From the NCBI GenBank assembly GCA_029834535.1, contig JAQMWT010000052.1, forward strand, positions 1 through 64,000: a stretch of DNA of 64,000 nucleotides, in the 5' to 3' direction. A program made the position numbers and the translations under genes. Below, piece after piece: positions 1-9,947 of this stretch; the stretch's first letter is position 1; the number at the start of each line of letters is the position of its first letter. Below the pieces are notes generated by a model. The model worked only from the letters and a program-made list of their open reading frames with translations. It was not told where the DNA came from and ran no database searches. This DNA comes from Chrysophaeum taylorii. Its lineage: Eukaryota > Sar > Pelagophyceae > Pelagomonadales > Pelagomonadaceae.

Positions 1-299
1 GAGTAATAAACATGTGCATGGGGATCAACAAGGGTGTTAGCTAAACAAAGGGGAAGGAAGGCATAATGAACTAACAAACGAAAGCTAACATAAGAGACAT
101 ACAAAGAGTTACAGGAGGAAACAGAAGCGACACAGGAAACAGAATCGACATTGTGACAGGATGAAACAGAATCGCCCGCATAAAAGTTTGTTGGTGGTTG
201 TAACGCGCGTTGGTCGACTTTGCGCGGTCGGCCCCGTCTGGCTCGACGTAATGGTGCACGTTTCGTACTGTCCGGTAACGGTTGTGTATTGTCCAGTGA

Positions 300-1650
300 C
301 GGTTGAAATATTGTTTCAGGGGTGATCAGTCCCGATAAGGCCGGCTCCTCAGCATCAAAAACAGAAGACAAGGGAGCAACAGCGGAAGATAAACGAGGGT
401 CGTAATAAAATAAGTCAGGAAAACGAGAATCCACAAGAGACGGAGGAAGGGGTTGAGAGGACAGAGACTTACGCAGAGCAAAATTTTCATCAAAAACAAC
501 ATCAATCGAGGTGTGGATGACAGGACCAGTGGCGCGTTGAAGTAATATGCTATATCCAGGGCCTGCAGAGGGATACCCAATGAAGATACCGGTTATAGCT
601 TTGGTAGGCCATTTGTCGCCAGTAAGAATTGCAGCAGGACAGCCCCAAACACGAAGAAAATCAAGACGGGGGAGAGTTTCATGTAGCATTTCATATGGCG
701 TCATATATCCAGGATTAGAGGCATTTGGCATGCGCTCAGAGATGAAGTCAGCCGTTTCCATGGCCCAACGCCAAAAATCAGGTGGACGGTGCGCATGTAC
801 CAAAAGAGTGCGAGTAATATCAGCAGTTGCGCGATGAGAGCGTTCCACAACACCAGAAAAAGCGTGCGCCTGTGAAGTTTTGGACTGAGCTGCAGGAGCA
901 CGTTTGAGAGAGATGTTGTTGCCCAGACAGAAGGTTTCGAATTGGCCCATAAGAGAGCGGTCACGATCGGTGTAGATGAGGGCAATGCGATATCCGAGTG
1001 GGCGAACCACGGTAGACAGAAAAAGTTCGAGTTGACGAGCGTTCGTAAGTGCATCGTGTCGTGGAGCAAAGTAACGTGTGCGGCGGCGCGTATGATCATC
1101 GACAAACGCGAGGATCGCGCGATCTTGATATATGAAGGATGGGACGCCTGCAAACATGAGATCGGCGTGGATAATAAGGTAGGGCGCAACGGCACGTGGA
1201 CGAGACAAAGGCTCGGAGGCAGGAAGCGAAGTGGAAGCGGAAGCATGGGCTTTACGTTGGCCAACATGCGCAGCATGCATTTTACCGAGAGCACAAGCAG
1301 GACAAAAAGAAAGCGACGCGGAGCTCGGGAAAAGCGGTGCGCCAACAGCGAGAGAAGACAATCGGCGGATATAAGAGGGACTGTAGTGACCAAGACGAGC
1401 ATGCCAAAGGTCGAAGGTAAGTTGAGTGCGTTGAGACACAGCGGGAAAGGGTCATGGACACGGGGGCAGGAAGAAAATGCCACGAAAGGTGAAACGAAGT
1501 CCGCGTAGGGCGCAGCGGTCGTATTGCCGTTCCAACAGACGATCAAAAGAAGACCACAGCGACGAAGCAGGGGAATAACGTGATGCGTTTGGCGGTGACG
1601 TAAAATACGTTGCGGATGAGCAGGGCCAACGGCCTGAATGGTGTGACAAT
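300..1650 (-). pseudogene. copia GAG-pre-integrase and integrase
   Basis: After the frameshift the minus strand reads LTFDLWHARLGH, then a C-x2-C zinc-binding part (FCPACALGK). The catalytic core follows with all three acidic residues recognisable: IIHADLMF near 1150-1170, LIYTDRDRSLMGQF near 960-985 and AFSGVVERSHRAT near 835-860. The typical copia C-terminal part comes next (FWRWAMETADFISERMPN, then LRVWGCPAAI). A TGA near 1455 interrupts the reading frame upstream of the core, so this is a pseudogene. The sequence from about 300 to the left edge is a Ser/Pro-rich integrase tail heading toward reverse transcriptase. Confidence 0.85.
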
Positions 1651-1689
1651 CGTAACCAACTTGCTCAAGGGCATGATCCGAAAGAATCC

Positions 1690-2200
1690 GTTTGTCACCA
1701 AGGCCAGGAGAAATGAGGGTATGCGGGAACGCGACATGGATGCCATGAGGGGCGGAAAGAGTGGGTGCAGGAGAAGGAAGACCACGATTGTCAAGAGGAC
1801 CAATTGAAGGGAACGTTAAGTGAGCAGTGCCAGAACCAGAAACAGAGCCAGTGCCGATAGCAGAAGTGATGGAGTGCTGTTGACTGTTGTCAAGGTCAGT
1901 GAAACCAGTGGGAGAGTTAAAAAGGTTGACGTTGGCGCCGGTATCATAGACAACGAGACGAAGGTTGGTGCTGTGAAGGTAGTCGCGCTCACGGGCGGTG
2001 AGCAGAGCGGTAAGGGCATTGGTGGAGGAAAGGACTTGGTGAATGGAGGGGGAGATGGAAAGAAGATGGAAATTGAAAGACGGATAGGTGGGTGCAGAAA
2101 GAGATGGGTCAGGAAGGGAGACAGCGGTCGAAGGCGGGACAGAGGGTGTGGTGGAGGGTGGCAACGCAAGAAGCGGCGGAGAGGATTGAGATGGAGGCAA
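1690..2200 (-). pseudogene. copia aspartic protease region
   Basis: The motif VVYDTGANVNLF near 1921-1953 is the D-T-G-A active-site loop of a retropepsin. It follows a Pro/Ser-rich gag tail and precedes a sequence (GDKRILSDHALEQVGYD) of the kind that links copia protease to GAG-pre-integrase. The frame is open through the protease itself and is lost just downstream, near 1550-1600. Confidence 0.75.
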
Positions 2201-2269
2201 GAGTGGAATGGGGGCGGAAAGATAATTTTGGTAGAAGGGTGGATGGGGCCGAGGTGGGTATTGGACCGA

Positions 2270-3275
2270 GGTGGGTATTGGGGAGTTGACCGACGTGGGT
2301 ATTGATATTGATGCCGAGGGCGGGCGGTGGCTTGTGAGAGCAAATAGCGCTGGCGCTTATGACAATCTTTCTGGTGATGGCCAGGAATACCACAAAAGTG
2401 ACAAAGATCAGTATGGCGTGGGCGCTTGCGATGGAAACCACGGGAAAATGAAGATGAAGGTCGGTTACGGAAAGATGTTCGAAAAGATGGGCGAGGGCTA
2501 GAACGTTGTTGGGAGCGCAAAGCATTAAGGCGATGAAGATATTTATCAGAAGGATGGTTGGTACGACCGTAAAAGTTGCAACGTTCACGATGACGGGGAC
2601 TTTCACGGAACGTAGCATGGACAAGCGCAGACTTGGTCTGAAGATAATCAAAAACTTTACTGTGGAGGCGATCAACGAAACCATCATATGTGCGCAGTTT
2701 AGGATCAAGTGCAACGAGATCCTTAGACAAGATTGAGTCGGGGATTTTCTTTCGTCTGAAGCAATTGCAATGCACTTGAGTCAGGGAAATCTTGATGATG
2801 TCGAGCAACTTGAAGACCAGTGATGAAACTTGTTGTAAGAAAAGACTCAAGTTCATCGATATTGTTGCACACCGAGGAGTGCAATGAAGCAATTGCAGAC
2901 TGAGCGACACGATCTCCATGGCCCATGTAAACATCAGTAATGCGCTTGTAAAAAAAACCGCGTGAAGTTCATATCGCGGTTTTCACGGATATCCGCACGA
3001 TCAGTATCATGCATTGGTAGCGCCATGAAGAGTGCGCTGTACCAGCGTTGCTGCTTGAGACCAAATTCTTCTTCAGAGCAGCCAGAAGCGGAAATGCTAG
3101 TCCAAGTGTCAGTGGTCAAGATAATGCGATCACCGGTGGAAATGATCATGTTTTCCAGGCGCCGGGTCCATTGGTGAAAAAGATGTCGCTCACCACTGAA
3201 AGCATCGAGTTTTTGCGAAAGCTTGCTATCTTTAATTTCGATCGAGGACATGATAAACGATAACGAACCGAACAC
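2270..3275 (-). pseudogene. copia gag with CCHC zinc knuckle (broken)
   Basis: The N-terminal piece (MSSIEIKDSKLSQKLDAFSG, then HQWTRRLENMI) looks like the start of a copia gag (UBN2/DUF4219-type region). It stops near 2934 and resumes in another frame with a basic RNA-binding stretch and a zinc knuckle, CHFCGIPGHHQKDC, which fits CX2CX4HX4C. A Pro-rich linker leads into the protease. The frame change makes this a relic. I infer the role (coat protein, RNA packaging) from the family. Confidence 0.75.
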
Positions 3276-3498
3276 GCAGCAATGAACTGAAGCCGATAAG
3301 GAGTCGCCGTGAAGTCAAGCACAGGTTCGATCGAAACGAACGAGCACCTCTCTACCATGATGTGACAACTGGAATGAGGCGTTAGACTAGCGATAAGAGA
3401 ATGACGTAGGGATACTGGATGATACGTGGTGCAGGGGTAAGTGTAGAATAGCTTCCTCACAGTTCTTGTAGATTCTTGTAGTAGTAGATCTAATAAAT
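3276..3498 (-). repeat. copia leader and candidate 5' LTR end
   Basis: This stretch lies between the copia gag start and the next gene and should contain the element's leader, primer-binding site and 5' LTR. On the minus strand TGTCACATCA followed by TGGTAGAG (about 3350-3371) could be an LTR end ending in CA plus a tRNA-Met-like primer-binding site. No second LTR is in the window to prove this. If correct, the LTR is very short and may run into the first codons of the plus-strand gene. Confidence 0.35.
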
Positions 3499-4353
3499 AT
3501 GCAACGCGACATAACAACGTTGTTGCTGGTTATTATGGTCGAAGCAACAAGAAGCGAGTTGCTGCGAGAGAGGATGATGTTGCCGAGGCGCGCGGAGGGG
3601 CCATTCCCGCGCGTCATCTGGACCGCGTGGTTTAGCGTGGCCGGGCGCGGCCGGCCGCGCGAAGTGGATGCGTGCTTCGAGAGCTGGCGACGTCACAATC
3701 CGAATTACGAGTTCTGGATGCTCGACGACGCGAACATCGAGAGCGTGCTGCCGTGGGGCAGGATGTGGAAAAACGCGACCGCCAAAGTCGGGATCGCGGG
3801 GCGCACGGATTTTTTGCGCGCGTATTTGGTCGCGACGCGCGGCGGAGTTTGGGTCGACAGTCTGGCTTTTTGCCGCGAACCTCTCGATCCGTGGCTCCCC
3901 AAGATTGTGGGGGCTCACGGGTTTTACGCGCCCCGGCAAGCCGCCAAGGACAGGCAGCTCATGTCGTGGTTTTTCGCGGGCAAGCCCGCGACGCCGATCG
4001 CTAAAGGGTTGCTCGAGCTCGCGGCAGACTACCTATTCAGACCCCGGACCGTTGTGCTCGAGACCAAGTTGCCGATCGCCGCGGTCCCGGCGAATCTTGT
4101 GGGAACAAATCGCACCGGGGAGGCGGCCCTCGAGTGGCTGGAGGCCACGCACGAAGCGTGGCCCTACTTTTGGTTCCACTACCTCTTTAACCAAGTGCTC
4201 CAGGAGAACGGGACCCTCGCGGCCCACTGGACGGCCGCGAACCACATCTCCGTCGTGCCCCGCAAAGTCTCCAAGTTTAACATCCACATCGGTCTCGAGG
4301 AGGAGGAGGAGAACAACAACAAAGCTAGGGCGTCCGGAGCCGTTGGAGGTTGA
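3499..4353 (+). CDS. Capsular-polysaccharide-type glycosyltransferase (DXD family)
   Basis: A 284-residue protein that begins FPRVIWTAWF (residues 36-45), continues with a W-R-x2-N-P-x-Y-E-F-W-M-L-D-D stretch, then DFLRAYL (104-110) and GGVWVDS (115-121). This is the layout of the OCH1/capsular-polysaccharide-synthesis glycosyltransferase fold, where the D-x-D-like loop binds a metal-coordinated nucleotide sugar. Donor and acceptor cannot be told from sequence; a Golgi role is likely by family. M1 and M13 are both possible starts. The 3' end overlaps the antiporter gene on the other strand by 29 bp. The start codon lies inside or against a copia LTR candidate, so its promoter may be LTR-derived. 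Confidence 0.75.
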   Translation: MQRDITTLLLVIMVEATRSELLRERMMLPRRAEGPFPRVIWTAWFSVAGRGRPREVDACFESWRRHNPNYEFWMLDDANIESVLPWGRMWKNATAKVGIAGRTDFLRAYLVATRGGVWVDSLAFCREPLDPWLPKIVGAHGFYAPRQAAKDRQLMSWFFAGKPATPIAKGLLELAADYLFRPRTVVLETKLPIAAVPANLVGTNRTGEAALEWLEATHEAWPYFWFHYLFNQVLQENGTLAAHWTAANHISVVPRKVSKFNIHIGLEEEEENNNKARASGAVGG

Positions 4354-6235
4354 CGACGTCCGTCTCCGAGTACGCCTTGTCCCTCCTCGAGGGGGGGGTG
4401 TCGTCGTGGTGGTTGTTGATGATCATTTTGTCGGGCAGCCGGAAAGGAGGAGGAGGCATGACTTGGTTGTCGGAGCGCGACCGGAGGGCGGGCGGCTGGC
4501 GAAGCGCGGCGGGATCTCGGGCGGCGGCGTCGTCTTTTTCTTCTTCTTCTTCTTCTTCTTCTAGGGTGGTGGTGGTGGTGGTGACTTGGAGATCGTCGGG
4601 ATCGTCGGGGAGGTCGAAGGGACGGTGCGGGTCGGTGTGGATCCAGCCGTCGAGCTCGTGGGCGGGCGGGACGCGGAACGTGTCGGTGAGGCACTCGTCC
4701 TCGAGGAATCGTCGCGGGCTCCGCGCGAAGGGGGGCGCGTCGAGGCGCGGTTCGTCGGGGGCCCAGCGCGATATCTTGATTTCCTCGGCGTCTCTGCCCA
4801 GCGCGCATCGCACCTTGGCGTAGACGGCGTTCGCCGAGTCGGCTTGAACGTAAGCTTCGGCCAAGACGTGGGCGCACCCAAAATGGTCGTTGGGGTGCCA
4901 GGACCGGAAGTCGATGACGGGCTCGAGCGCGCGCAACAAGACGCTCGTCTGGTCCCAGTGCGCTTTGCTTCTCGTTTGGACGCAAAAGTGGGGCCGCGGA
5001 TCGCGAGCTGCTTTCGCAATTTTTTGCATTGCCGACGTTTCGCGCTGCTCGAGGGATCTGCGAAGCATGTAGGGGCACACCACGATGGATACCAGCACCG
5101 CCAACACGATCGCGTCGTAGGTCGTGTCGGGCAGCAGGGATCGCGCCGCCGAAACGACAACAAAACTCACCTCGCCCCATTCTCCAAACGCCCACGCGAG
5201 CGGCCAAAAGTCGCTGCCGTAAAAACCGACGGCGAGCTTCCCGACGACGCAGAGCTCGAGGACGAGGGCTTTCAGGAGAACCGATGGGTGCAGAAATTTC
5301 GCGGGCGACGGGATCGCGAACCCGATCGACGCCGCGAAGAAGATCCGCAACAGCCAATGGAGGACGCGTTTTACCTGCTTGTCCCATATGGCGTGGGCGT
5401 TCGTGTCGGAGCAATAGCACAGCCCCGCGAGAAATGCCCCGAGCAGTTCCGAGGATCCAGAGTACCGGCACGCGGGAACCAGAACCAGCGCGGTCGCGAA
5501 AATCATGCCCAACAAAGCGTCGTGCCGCTTGCGTCGCGGGATCGCCGGGAGTACCGTTTTATCGAGGACGCGCGGGACGACGCGCACCGCCAAATACCCG
5601 AACAGGGCAACGAGACCACACAGAATTGCGATGGGAATCGCGTACCACTCCGCGGCGGCATTCTGGGCGAGATTCGAGACGAGCGTCAAAACTACGATGC
5701 CGAGCACCTCGTTCACCGTCGCCGCCGCGATTACCAGTTGGCCCAGAGGCTGGTTCAGCACCCCGCACAACTTGAGGACGTTCAAGGTGATGCCCGTCGA
5801 CATCGTCACCATGGCCCCCGACGTGGCCAGGGCTTCGTTCGTGCTCGCGCCCCACGCCTTGGACGCCGCCAGCGCCAGAGCCATCGGGGCGATCGACCCG
5901 ACCACTCCCACCTTGAGTCCGCGGGTTCCAACGAGCTCGAGCATCTCCAGATCCACGAACAGTCCGGCCTCGAGGATCAACAGCAGCAACCCGACGTCCC
6001 CGACGGCCATCAACGCTTTCGGAAATGGCACAAGATCCAGACCCGGCGGCCCGAACACGACCCCCACGACCACTTCACCCACCAACGACGGGCACCCGCC
6101 GTACGCCGCGCCCTTCCCGGCAAGCCACACGCCCACCATAAACACCACACACCCCAGCATGTCTCCGAAGCGCTGACCGCTCGGGTCATCGCACCCCATC
6201 CGTTGTTCGGCTGACGTCAGTCCTGACACCTTCAA
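4325..6235 (-). CDS. Monovalent cation/H+ antiporter, CPA2-like
   Basis: A 636-residue membrane protein. Residues from about 25 to 415 form some 11-13 hydrophobic segments, with the CPA2 signature VGEVVVGVVFGPPGL near the N-terminus and a TMSTGITLNVL segment in the region where such transporters unwind helices. Later come GSSELLGAFLAGL and GEWGEVSFVV. The family exchanges Na+ or K+ for H+ across the plasma membrane, plastid envelope or an organelle. The last roughly 210 residues are a hydrophilic tail with runs of Thr and of Glu, from simple TC/TTC repeats in the DNA. I see no clear TrkA-N domain. The tail is encoded antisense to the end of the neighbouring glycosyltransferase gene. Confidence 0.85.
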   Translation of the reverse strand: MKVSGLTSAEQRMGCDDPSGQRFGDMLGCVVFMVGVWLAGKGAAYGGCPSLVGEVVVGVVFGPPGLDLVPFPKALMAVGDVGLLLLILEAGLFVDLEMLELVGTRGLKVGVVGSIAPMALALAASKAWGASTNEALATSGAMVTMSTGITLNVLKLCGVLNQPLGQLVIAAATVNEVLGIVVLTLVSNLAQNAAAEWYAIPIAILCGLVALFGYLAVRVVPRVLDKTVLPAIPRRKRHDALLGMIFATALVLVPACRYSGSSELLGAFLAGLCYCSDTNAHAIWDKQVKRVLHWLLRIFFAASIGFAIPSPAKFLHPSVLLKALVLELCVVGKLAVGFYGSDFWPLAWAFGEWGEVSFVVVSAARSLLPDTTYDAIVLAVLVSIVVCPYMLRRSLEQRETSAMQKIAKAARDPRPHFCVQTRSKAHWDQTSVLLRALEPVIDFRSWHPNDHFGCAHVLAEAYVQADSANAVYAKVRCALGRDAEEIKISRWAPDEPRLDAPPFARSPRRFLEDECLTDTFRVPPAHELDGWIHTDPHRPFDLPDDPDDLQVTTTTTTLEEEEEEEEKDDAAARDPAALRQPPALRSRSDNQVMPPPPFRLPDKMIINNHHDDTPPSRRDKAYSETDVVNLQRLRTP

Positions 6236-6302
6236 AGGTGTGGAGGGAGACCCCTACAATAATGTATTATTCTTCGAAGAAGAAGAAGAAGAATCCTATT
6301 AA

Positions 6303-6761
6303 TTAACCACCGCTTGCCGGGTCTTCGGCCCCGCCGATCTCGGCGTAGAGGGCCTGGAGCTTGGCGTTCATTTCCTCGAGGCTCTTCGCCTGGGCGTTTT
6401 TTATCGCCGAGGTGAACTGGTCCGACAGGGTGGCGGCGTCGTACCCATCAAGGGACGCGATCTCGGCCCCCACGGGGGTCTGCTGGCCCGAAATCTTCAT
6501 CGTGATCTTGCCGTCCTCCGACGACGCCTCGACGACCGTCTTCCCGAGCTCGGCCTGTAGCTCAGCAGACTTCTTCGCGATTTGTTGCGCCTTCTTGTAC
6601 TGGTCGACAACCCCAGCCACGCTTGACAACGCACCGCCCTCCTTCTTACCCCCGCCGAACAGCGACCGCGCCGTCACCACTGGTCGATGGGACGCCACAT
6701 GGAACGCCTCCGTAACAACCAACGCCGCCAACACCAACAACTTCCCAACGAGCATCTTCAA
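6303..6761 (-). CDS. Plastid-targeted YbaB/EbfC-family DNA-binding protein
   Basis: A 152-residue protein. Residues 1-20 are a hydrophobic signal peptide ending VTEAFHV, with the A/F junction that marks bipartite plastid targeting in heterokonts and relatives. After a short basic transit region comes a YbaB/EbfC domain (about residues 50-145), with GGGKK, VVDQYKKAQQIAKKSAELQ, then GKITMKISGQQ and a final helix pair. The bacterial family forms dimers that bind nucleoid DNA; plastid versions are presumed nucleoid proteins. It lies 67 bp upstream of the antiporter gene on the same strand. This is the strongest hint that the organism has a secondary red plastid. Confidence 0.85.
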   Translation of the reverse strand: MKMLVGKLLVLAALVVTEAFHVASHRPVVTARSLFGGGKKEGGALSSVAGVVDQYKKAQQIAKKSAELQAELGKTVVEASSEDGKITMKISGQQTPVGAEIASLDGYDAATLSDQFTSAIKNAQAKSLEEMNAKLQALYAEIGGAEDPASGG

Positions 6762-6905
6762 TCGCTCAACGAGGGTTTCGAACTAAGAAAAGTCTGCGCC
6801 TGATTAGGGTATTAGTGAGCTTCCGCAGCAGGGCTGTGAATCCTTGCACATAAAAAGCGAACGGTTAAAATGGCTACGTAACGGCCCTACAAATTTATTA
6901 AAAAG

Positions 6906-7260
6906 AAACAAGTGCAGGCCAGTAAGTTCGCCAGTAAGTTCACCTGGTCCCAATCTCTAACCCCAGTAAGTTCACCTGGTCCCAGTAAGTTCACCTAGTC
7001 CCAATCTCTAACCCCAGTAAGTTCGGCGTAAGCCCACTCGTGCTCACATCCACTCACCCCACTCTCCTTCGAGCTCGTCGCTCTCACCTCCGCCAATCTA
7101 AGCTGCTTTGATCCGCACACGCCGCTAGCCCTTGCGTTCACTCTAAAAACCCCAGTAAGTTCACTTGGTCCCAGTAAGTTCACCTGGTCACTTAGTTCAC
7201 CTAGTCCCAATCTCAAACCTCAGTAAGTTCACGTGGTCCCAGTAAGTTCACCTACCGTGC
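6906..7260. repeat. Subterminal repeat field, unit CCAGTAAGTTCACCTGGTCC
   Basis: Nine copies of AGTAAGTTC plus degenerate ones are embedded in CCAG...CTGG surroundings that can form short hairpins, alternating with CCCAATCTCTAACCCC. A second field is at 48070-48440 and a two-unit copy at 62275-62335. They mark one end of the Helitron-like element. Confidence 0.8.
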
Positions 7261-7916
7261 GCGTGTAGACGCCGGGAGGGGGCTTATCGGTATTGCGCAG
7301 CACGTGTGGGGTAGGGTGGAGTCGTCGACCCAGATGAGTATATCTCCTCGGGGTTGCCGATCGACAGAGAGCCACGTAGAGCTGGACGTGGCAGAAGACG
7401 GGCTTGGGAAAGAGGACGCCGACCTCGCGGGGCGTCTGGCCCTGGCTCTTGGTGATCGTTTGGCGTCGGCGGGCCTTACGGGATACAGGTTGGAGGAGCC
7501 TCGGTGACAACGACACGATCGATCATGTATCTGGTACCGTTGCAGTGGCCGTGCGACGGGTCGAGGTTGCGAAGACATTAAGCTCGCGATCAAAGTCAGC
7601 ATGCCGTTGGTTGTCAGGGAGTTGAAAACTCTACTGTAAAGAGCGAGGCGTCGTCTTCCGACCCAACCTAGTCTGCCTAAAAGAACTCCGACGCCTCGTC
7701 TCCGGGAAAAAAAGGCCGCGGTCATGCGCGCGTTGTCCGCATCGACAACATCGTTTCGACGGCGCGTGAGAATGGCGCGCTGAAAGCGCCGCCGCGGGTC
7801 GTGGAAATAGTCTGCGAGGTCGCCGTAGACGGCTTGGAGGATCACTGTCTGGCTCTCGCGCCTACCTGATCCTTACTCTCGCGCCAACCTGATCCTTACC
7901 CTAAATCGAGGGACAA

Positions 7917-7940
7917 ACAGACAGACAGACAGACAAACAT
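7917..7940. repeat. (GACA)n microsatellite
   Basis: A short CAGA/GACA tract next to the right end of Helitron-like copy 1. A matching tract occurs at the same place in copy 2 (49073-49108), so it belongs to the element. Confidence 0.9.
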
Positions 7941-8103
7941 CTGTCGATTAGTAGTTAGGATGTCAGCACAGAAAATTTTGCTTTCAACGTCGACGACCCG
8001 ATTTCGATAACTAACTTCAACCAAATGCTTCAACAAAAGCAGCGGTTGCCTACGGCGGGCGGGCGTCGTGATACGGTTTGAGATGTTCTTCGCGTCTAAG
8101 TTG

Positions 8104-8565
8104 TCGTTCAGCAGCAGCACCTGGCGGACCCGAAGATGAAGGAGACCTTCGTCCGCAACTGGGTGGACTTCGACCCGTTCAACGCGAGGAAGGACAGGAC
8201 GAAGATGTAGGGGGACTTGTGCGCGGAGTTCGCCAAGGCCACCAACATTGGCGTTACCAAGCCGACGTACGAGAAAAAGATGAAGTGGTTGATCAAGGAG
8301 CGGATCAAGGCTGTCGCCGAGCAGGCGGAGGCGAAGGACACGGGCAACAATGACAACGAGGACGTGAGGGAGTACGAGCGTGTGTGCTGGACGAGGCGGT
8401 CGAACAGCAACGGCAGGCTGAGGAGAATAAAGACCGCTCGGCCGCAGAGCGGAAAGAGAGGGCTGCCGAGCAGGAGAAGATCGAGTCTATCGGGATGATG
8501 ATGACAGTGCACTTGCCTCCCAGAAAAAAATTAAAGTCCCTCCGGACATGATTCCAATCATACTG
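8104..8565 (+). pseudogene. Myb/SANT-like DNA-binding protein relic
   Basis: One frame reads RNWVDFDPFNARKDRTKM, stop, then GDLCAEFAKATNIGVTKPTYEKK, a predicted helical region resembling the Myb/SANT-like domains of transposon accessory proteins. After a frameshift near 8385 it continues into an alanine/glutamate/arginine-rich helix (AVEQQRQAEENKDRSAAERK) that ends with ESIGMMM. An in-frame TAG and a frameshift make it a pseudogene. The assignment to a transposon accessory protein is an inference from the domain-plus-charged-helix layout. Confidence 0.45.
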
Positions 8566-9947
8566 GCCCGGACAAGCCGAAAGCACGACATCGCATAAAG
8601 CGTTGTCGACGCAATGATTTGCTCGAACCTGCATCGGAAGCCGCAACAGCACCTCGTCGTGGTGGACTGCGTCATGATGGTGGAACTGGGTTCGCCTTTG
8701 TTGCGGAGGGTGAGAACATTCTCGCGCGGCCACCAGTCAAGACAATGTTGTCCGAAGCACGCGTGCCGCGTCATTTGGTGCAACGAGTTGCCTTCGGCAT
8801 AGTAGACGGCCGGCAATCGCGACAAACGTGCGCGTTCAGCACAGTGTTCGGGCACACGCGCTCATTCAGCAACTATACCCACGACTTCGCCGCGAGTGAG
8901 TTCCCCCCCGAGATAATGTCGGTGACATTTACACAGATAAAAAGGAGCGAGAAGCCGCAAGGCGAATGTGCCGATTTGAAGACGTGATTAAAGACCACGG
9001 GCAGTGGGCGTTTTTCCGCCCGCTTTGGGAGGGACTTGATCCTGCCGTCCGCAGCGCTTTTCAATTCAACGACGGCAAGTGCGTTTAAGTGCACCTCTTT
9101 CAACAGCAAATTGGTGCTGGGCGTTATCGGCCGCACAATGACCACTCAAGAAGGCGGAAACATTACGGTTGTCACGCTGCTTCTCGTGTCTCCACCGCGG
9201 AACGCGACCGTGTCCGCCTTTCTCAAAACCCATCCGTGTGGCATCGTCGCATGGAAGGAAGGCTTCGGACCCTTCTTTCCCCAAACACCAACCAGTGTGC
9301 TTTCACGAGCGCCTTGCCGCTATTGCCGTTCCACCCACTGTGTCCACGAATCATCAGTGCCAGTCCCTTTTCCACGTGGCTGTGTGGTGCTGAAGTCTGC
9401 TTCGTTTTACGATGTGCCTCCGGTTACCTTCCTCAGACTGTTGTTCCCTGCACATCCCTTCAAGCCAGGGTCCGCGTCTACTTGCGCTGGCTCCCGAAAT
9501 TAGGCCGATTTCCCTCCCCATCGGACGCGCTCCATCGCCACTCCACCGGACGCGCTCCAACGCCACTCCACCTGCGCATGAAACACCGCACCCCTTTGGA
9601 TCATCTATGAATCTGCCCTCAAGCACCGACGAAATGGGCGTTTTTGCCGGGGTTGTTGCCGCCTCGCCACAATATGGATGCGGTCCGGTGTCGGCGCCGG
9701 CGTAATAGACGTCCTCGTCGAGTGAGTTTGGAGGAGCCTCGACGGCGCCGCCGCCGCCGCGAAGAACAGTAGACGAAATAGGGGGCGCGCGTGGCAGTGT
9801 TGAAGAAGAAAGCGAACGCGAGCGGTGCACGCGCCGTGCGTTCGTATGGCATGCTCGCACATTTCGCTTTACGTTCCGAATAGCTCCGACAGGGATTCTA
9901 CCATCGTAGGCAACGACGCCAGAGGAGCACATCTTTAAGTATCATGG
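8566..9947. other. Gene-poor stretch with decayed coding traces
   Basis: Around 8930-9080 on the plus strand a short segment looks coding (DVIKDHGQWAFFRPLWEG, then LDPAVRSAFQFND) but is flanked by stops. A 192-codon open frame on the minus strand at 9354-9932 has no recognisable domain and may be chance in GC-rich DNA. I see no intact gene. Confidence 0.4.

Larger units (their letters stand above)
1..3275 (-). mobile_element. Ty1/copia LTR retrotransposon, 5' half, decayed
   Basis: Reading leftwards on the minus strand the order is gag, CCHC zinc knuckle, aspartic protease, GAG-pre-integrase and integrase, which is the copia order (integrase before reverse transcriptase). The window edge cuts the element before any reverse transcriptase appears. 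The coding frame is broken by at least one frameshift near 1550-1600, between the protease and the pre-integrase region, and by an in-frame TGA near 1455. This copy cannot make a full polyprotein. It is a different copia family from the methyltransferase-carrying elements at 12.5-16.1 and 52.3-62.3 kb. Confidence 0.85.
6906..7958 (-). mobile_element. Helitron-like fragment with Pif1-type helicase remnant, copy 1
   Basis: About 1.05 kb shared with 48070-49132 at high identity. Both copies begin and end at the same points: ACAAGTGCAGGCCAGTAAG on the left and ATTAGTAGTTAGGA after a GACA microsatellite on the right. Minus-strand reading gives pieces of a Helitron Pif1 helicase C-terminus in three frames: ADYFHDPRR.FQRAILT, then CLRNLDPSHGHCNGTRYMID, then TITKSQGQT and PVFCHVQLYVALCR. 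These match the canonical family stretches NLDPSNGLCNGTR and TINKSQGQT. Frameshifts make it non-functional. The left third (to about 7260) is a field of AGTAAGTTC repeats. Confidence 0.8.

Noticed and set aside
4586-6214. 542-codon plus-strand frame
   Set aside because: Antisense to the antiporter gene in GC-rich DNA; the product is Arg/Gln-rich with no domain, whereas the minus strand encodes clear transmembrane segments.
7252-7845. 198-codon minus-strand frame as an intact gene
   Set aside because: Only parts of it are in the helicase frame; conserved helicase motifs are spread over three frames, so it is a pseudogene fragment.
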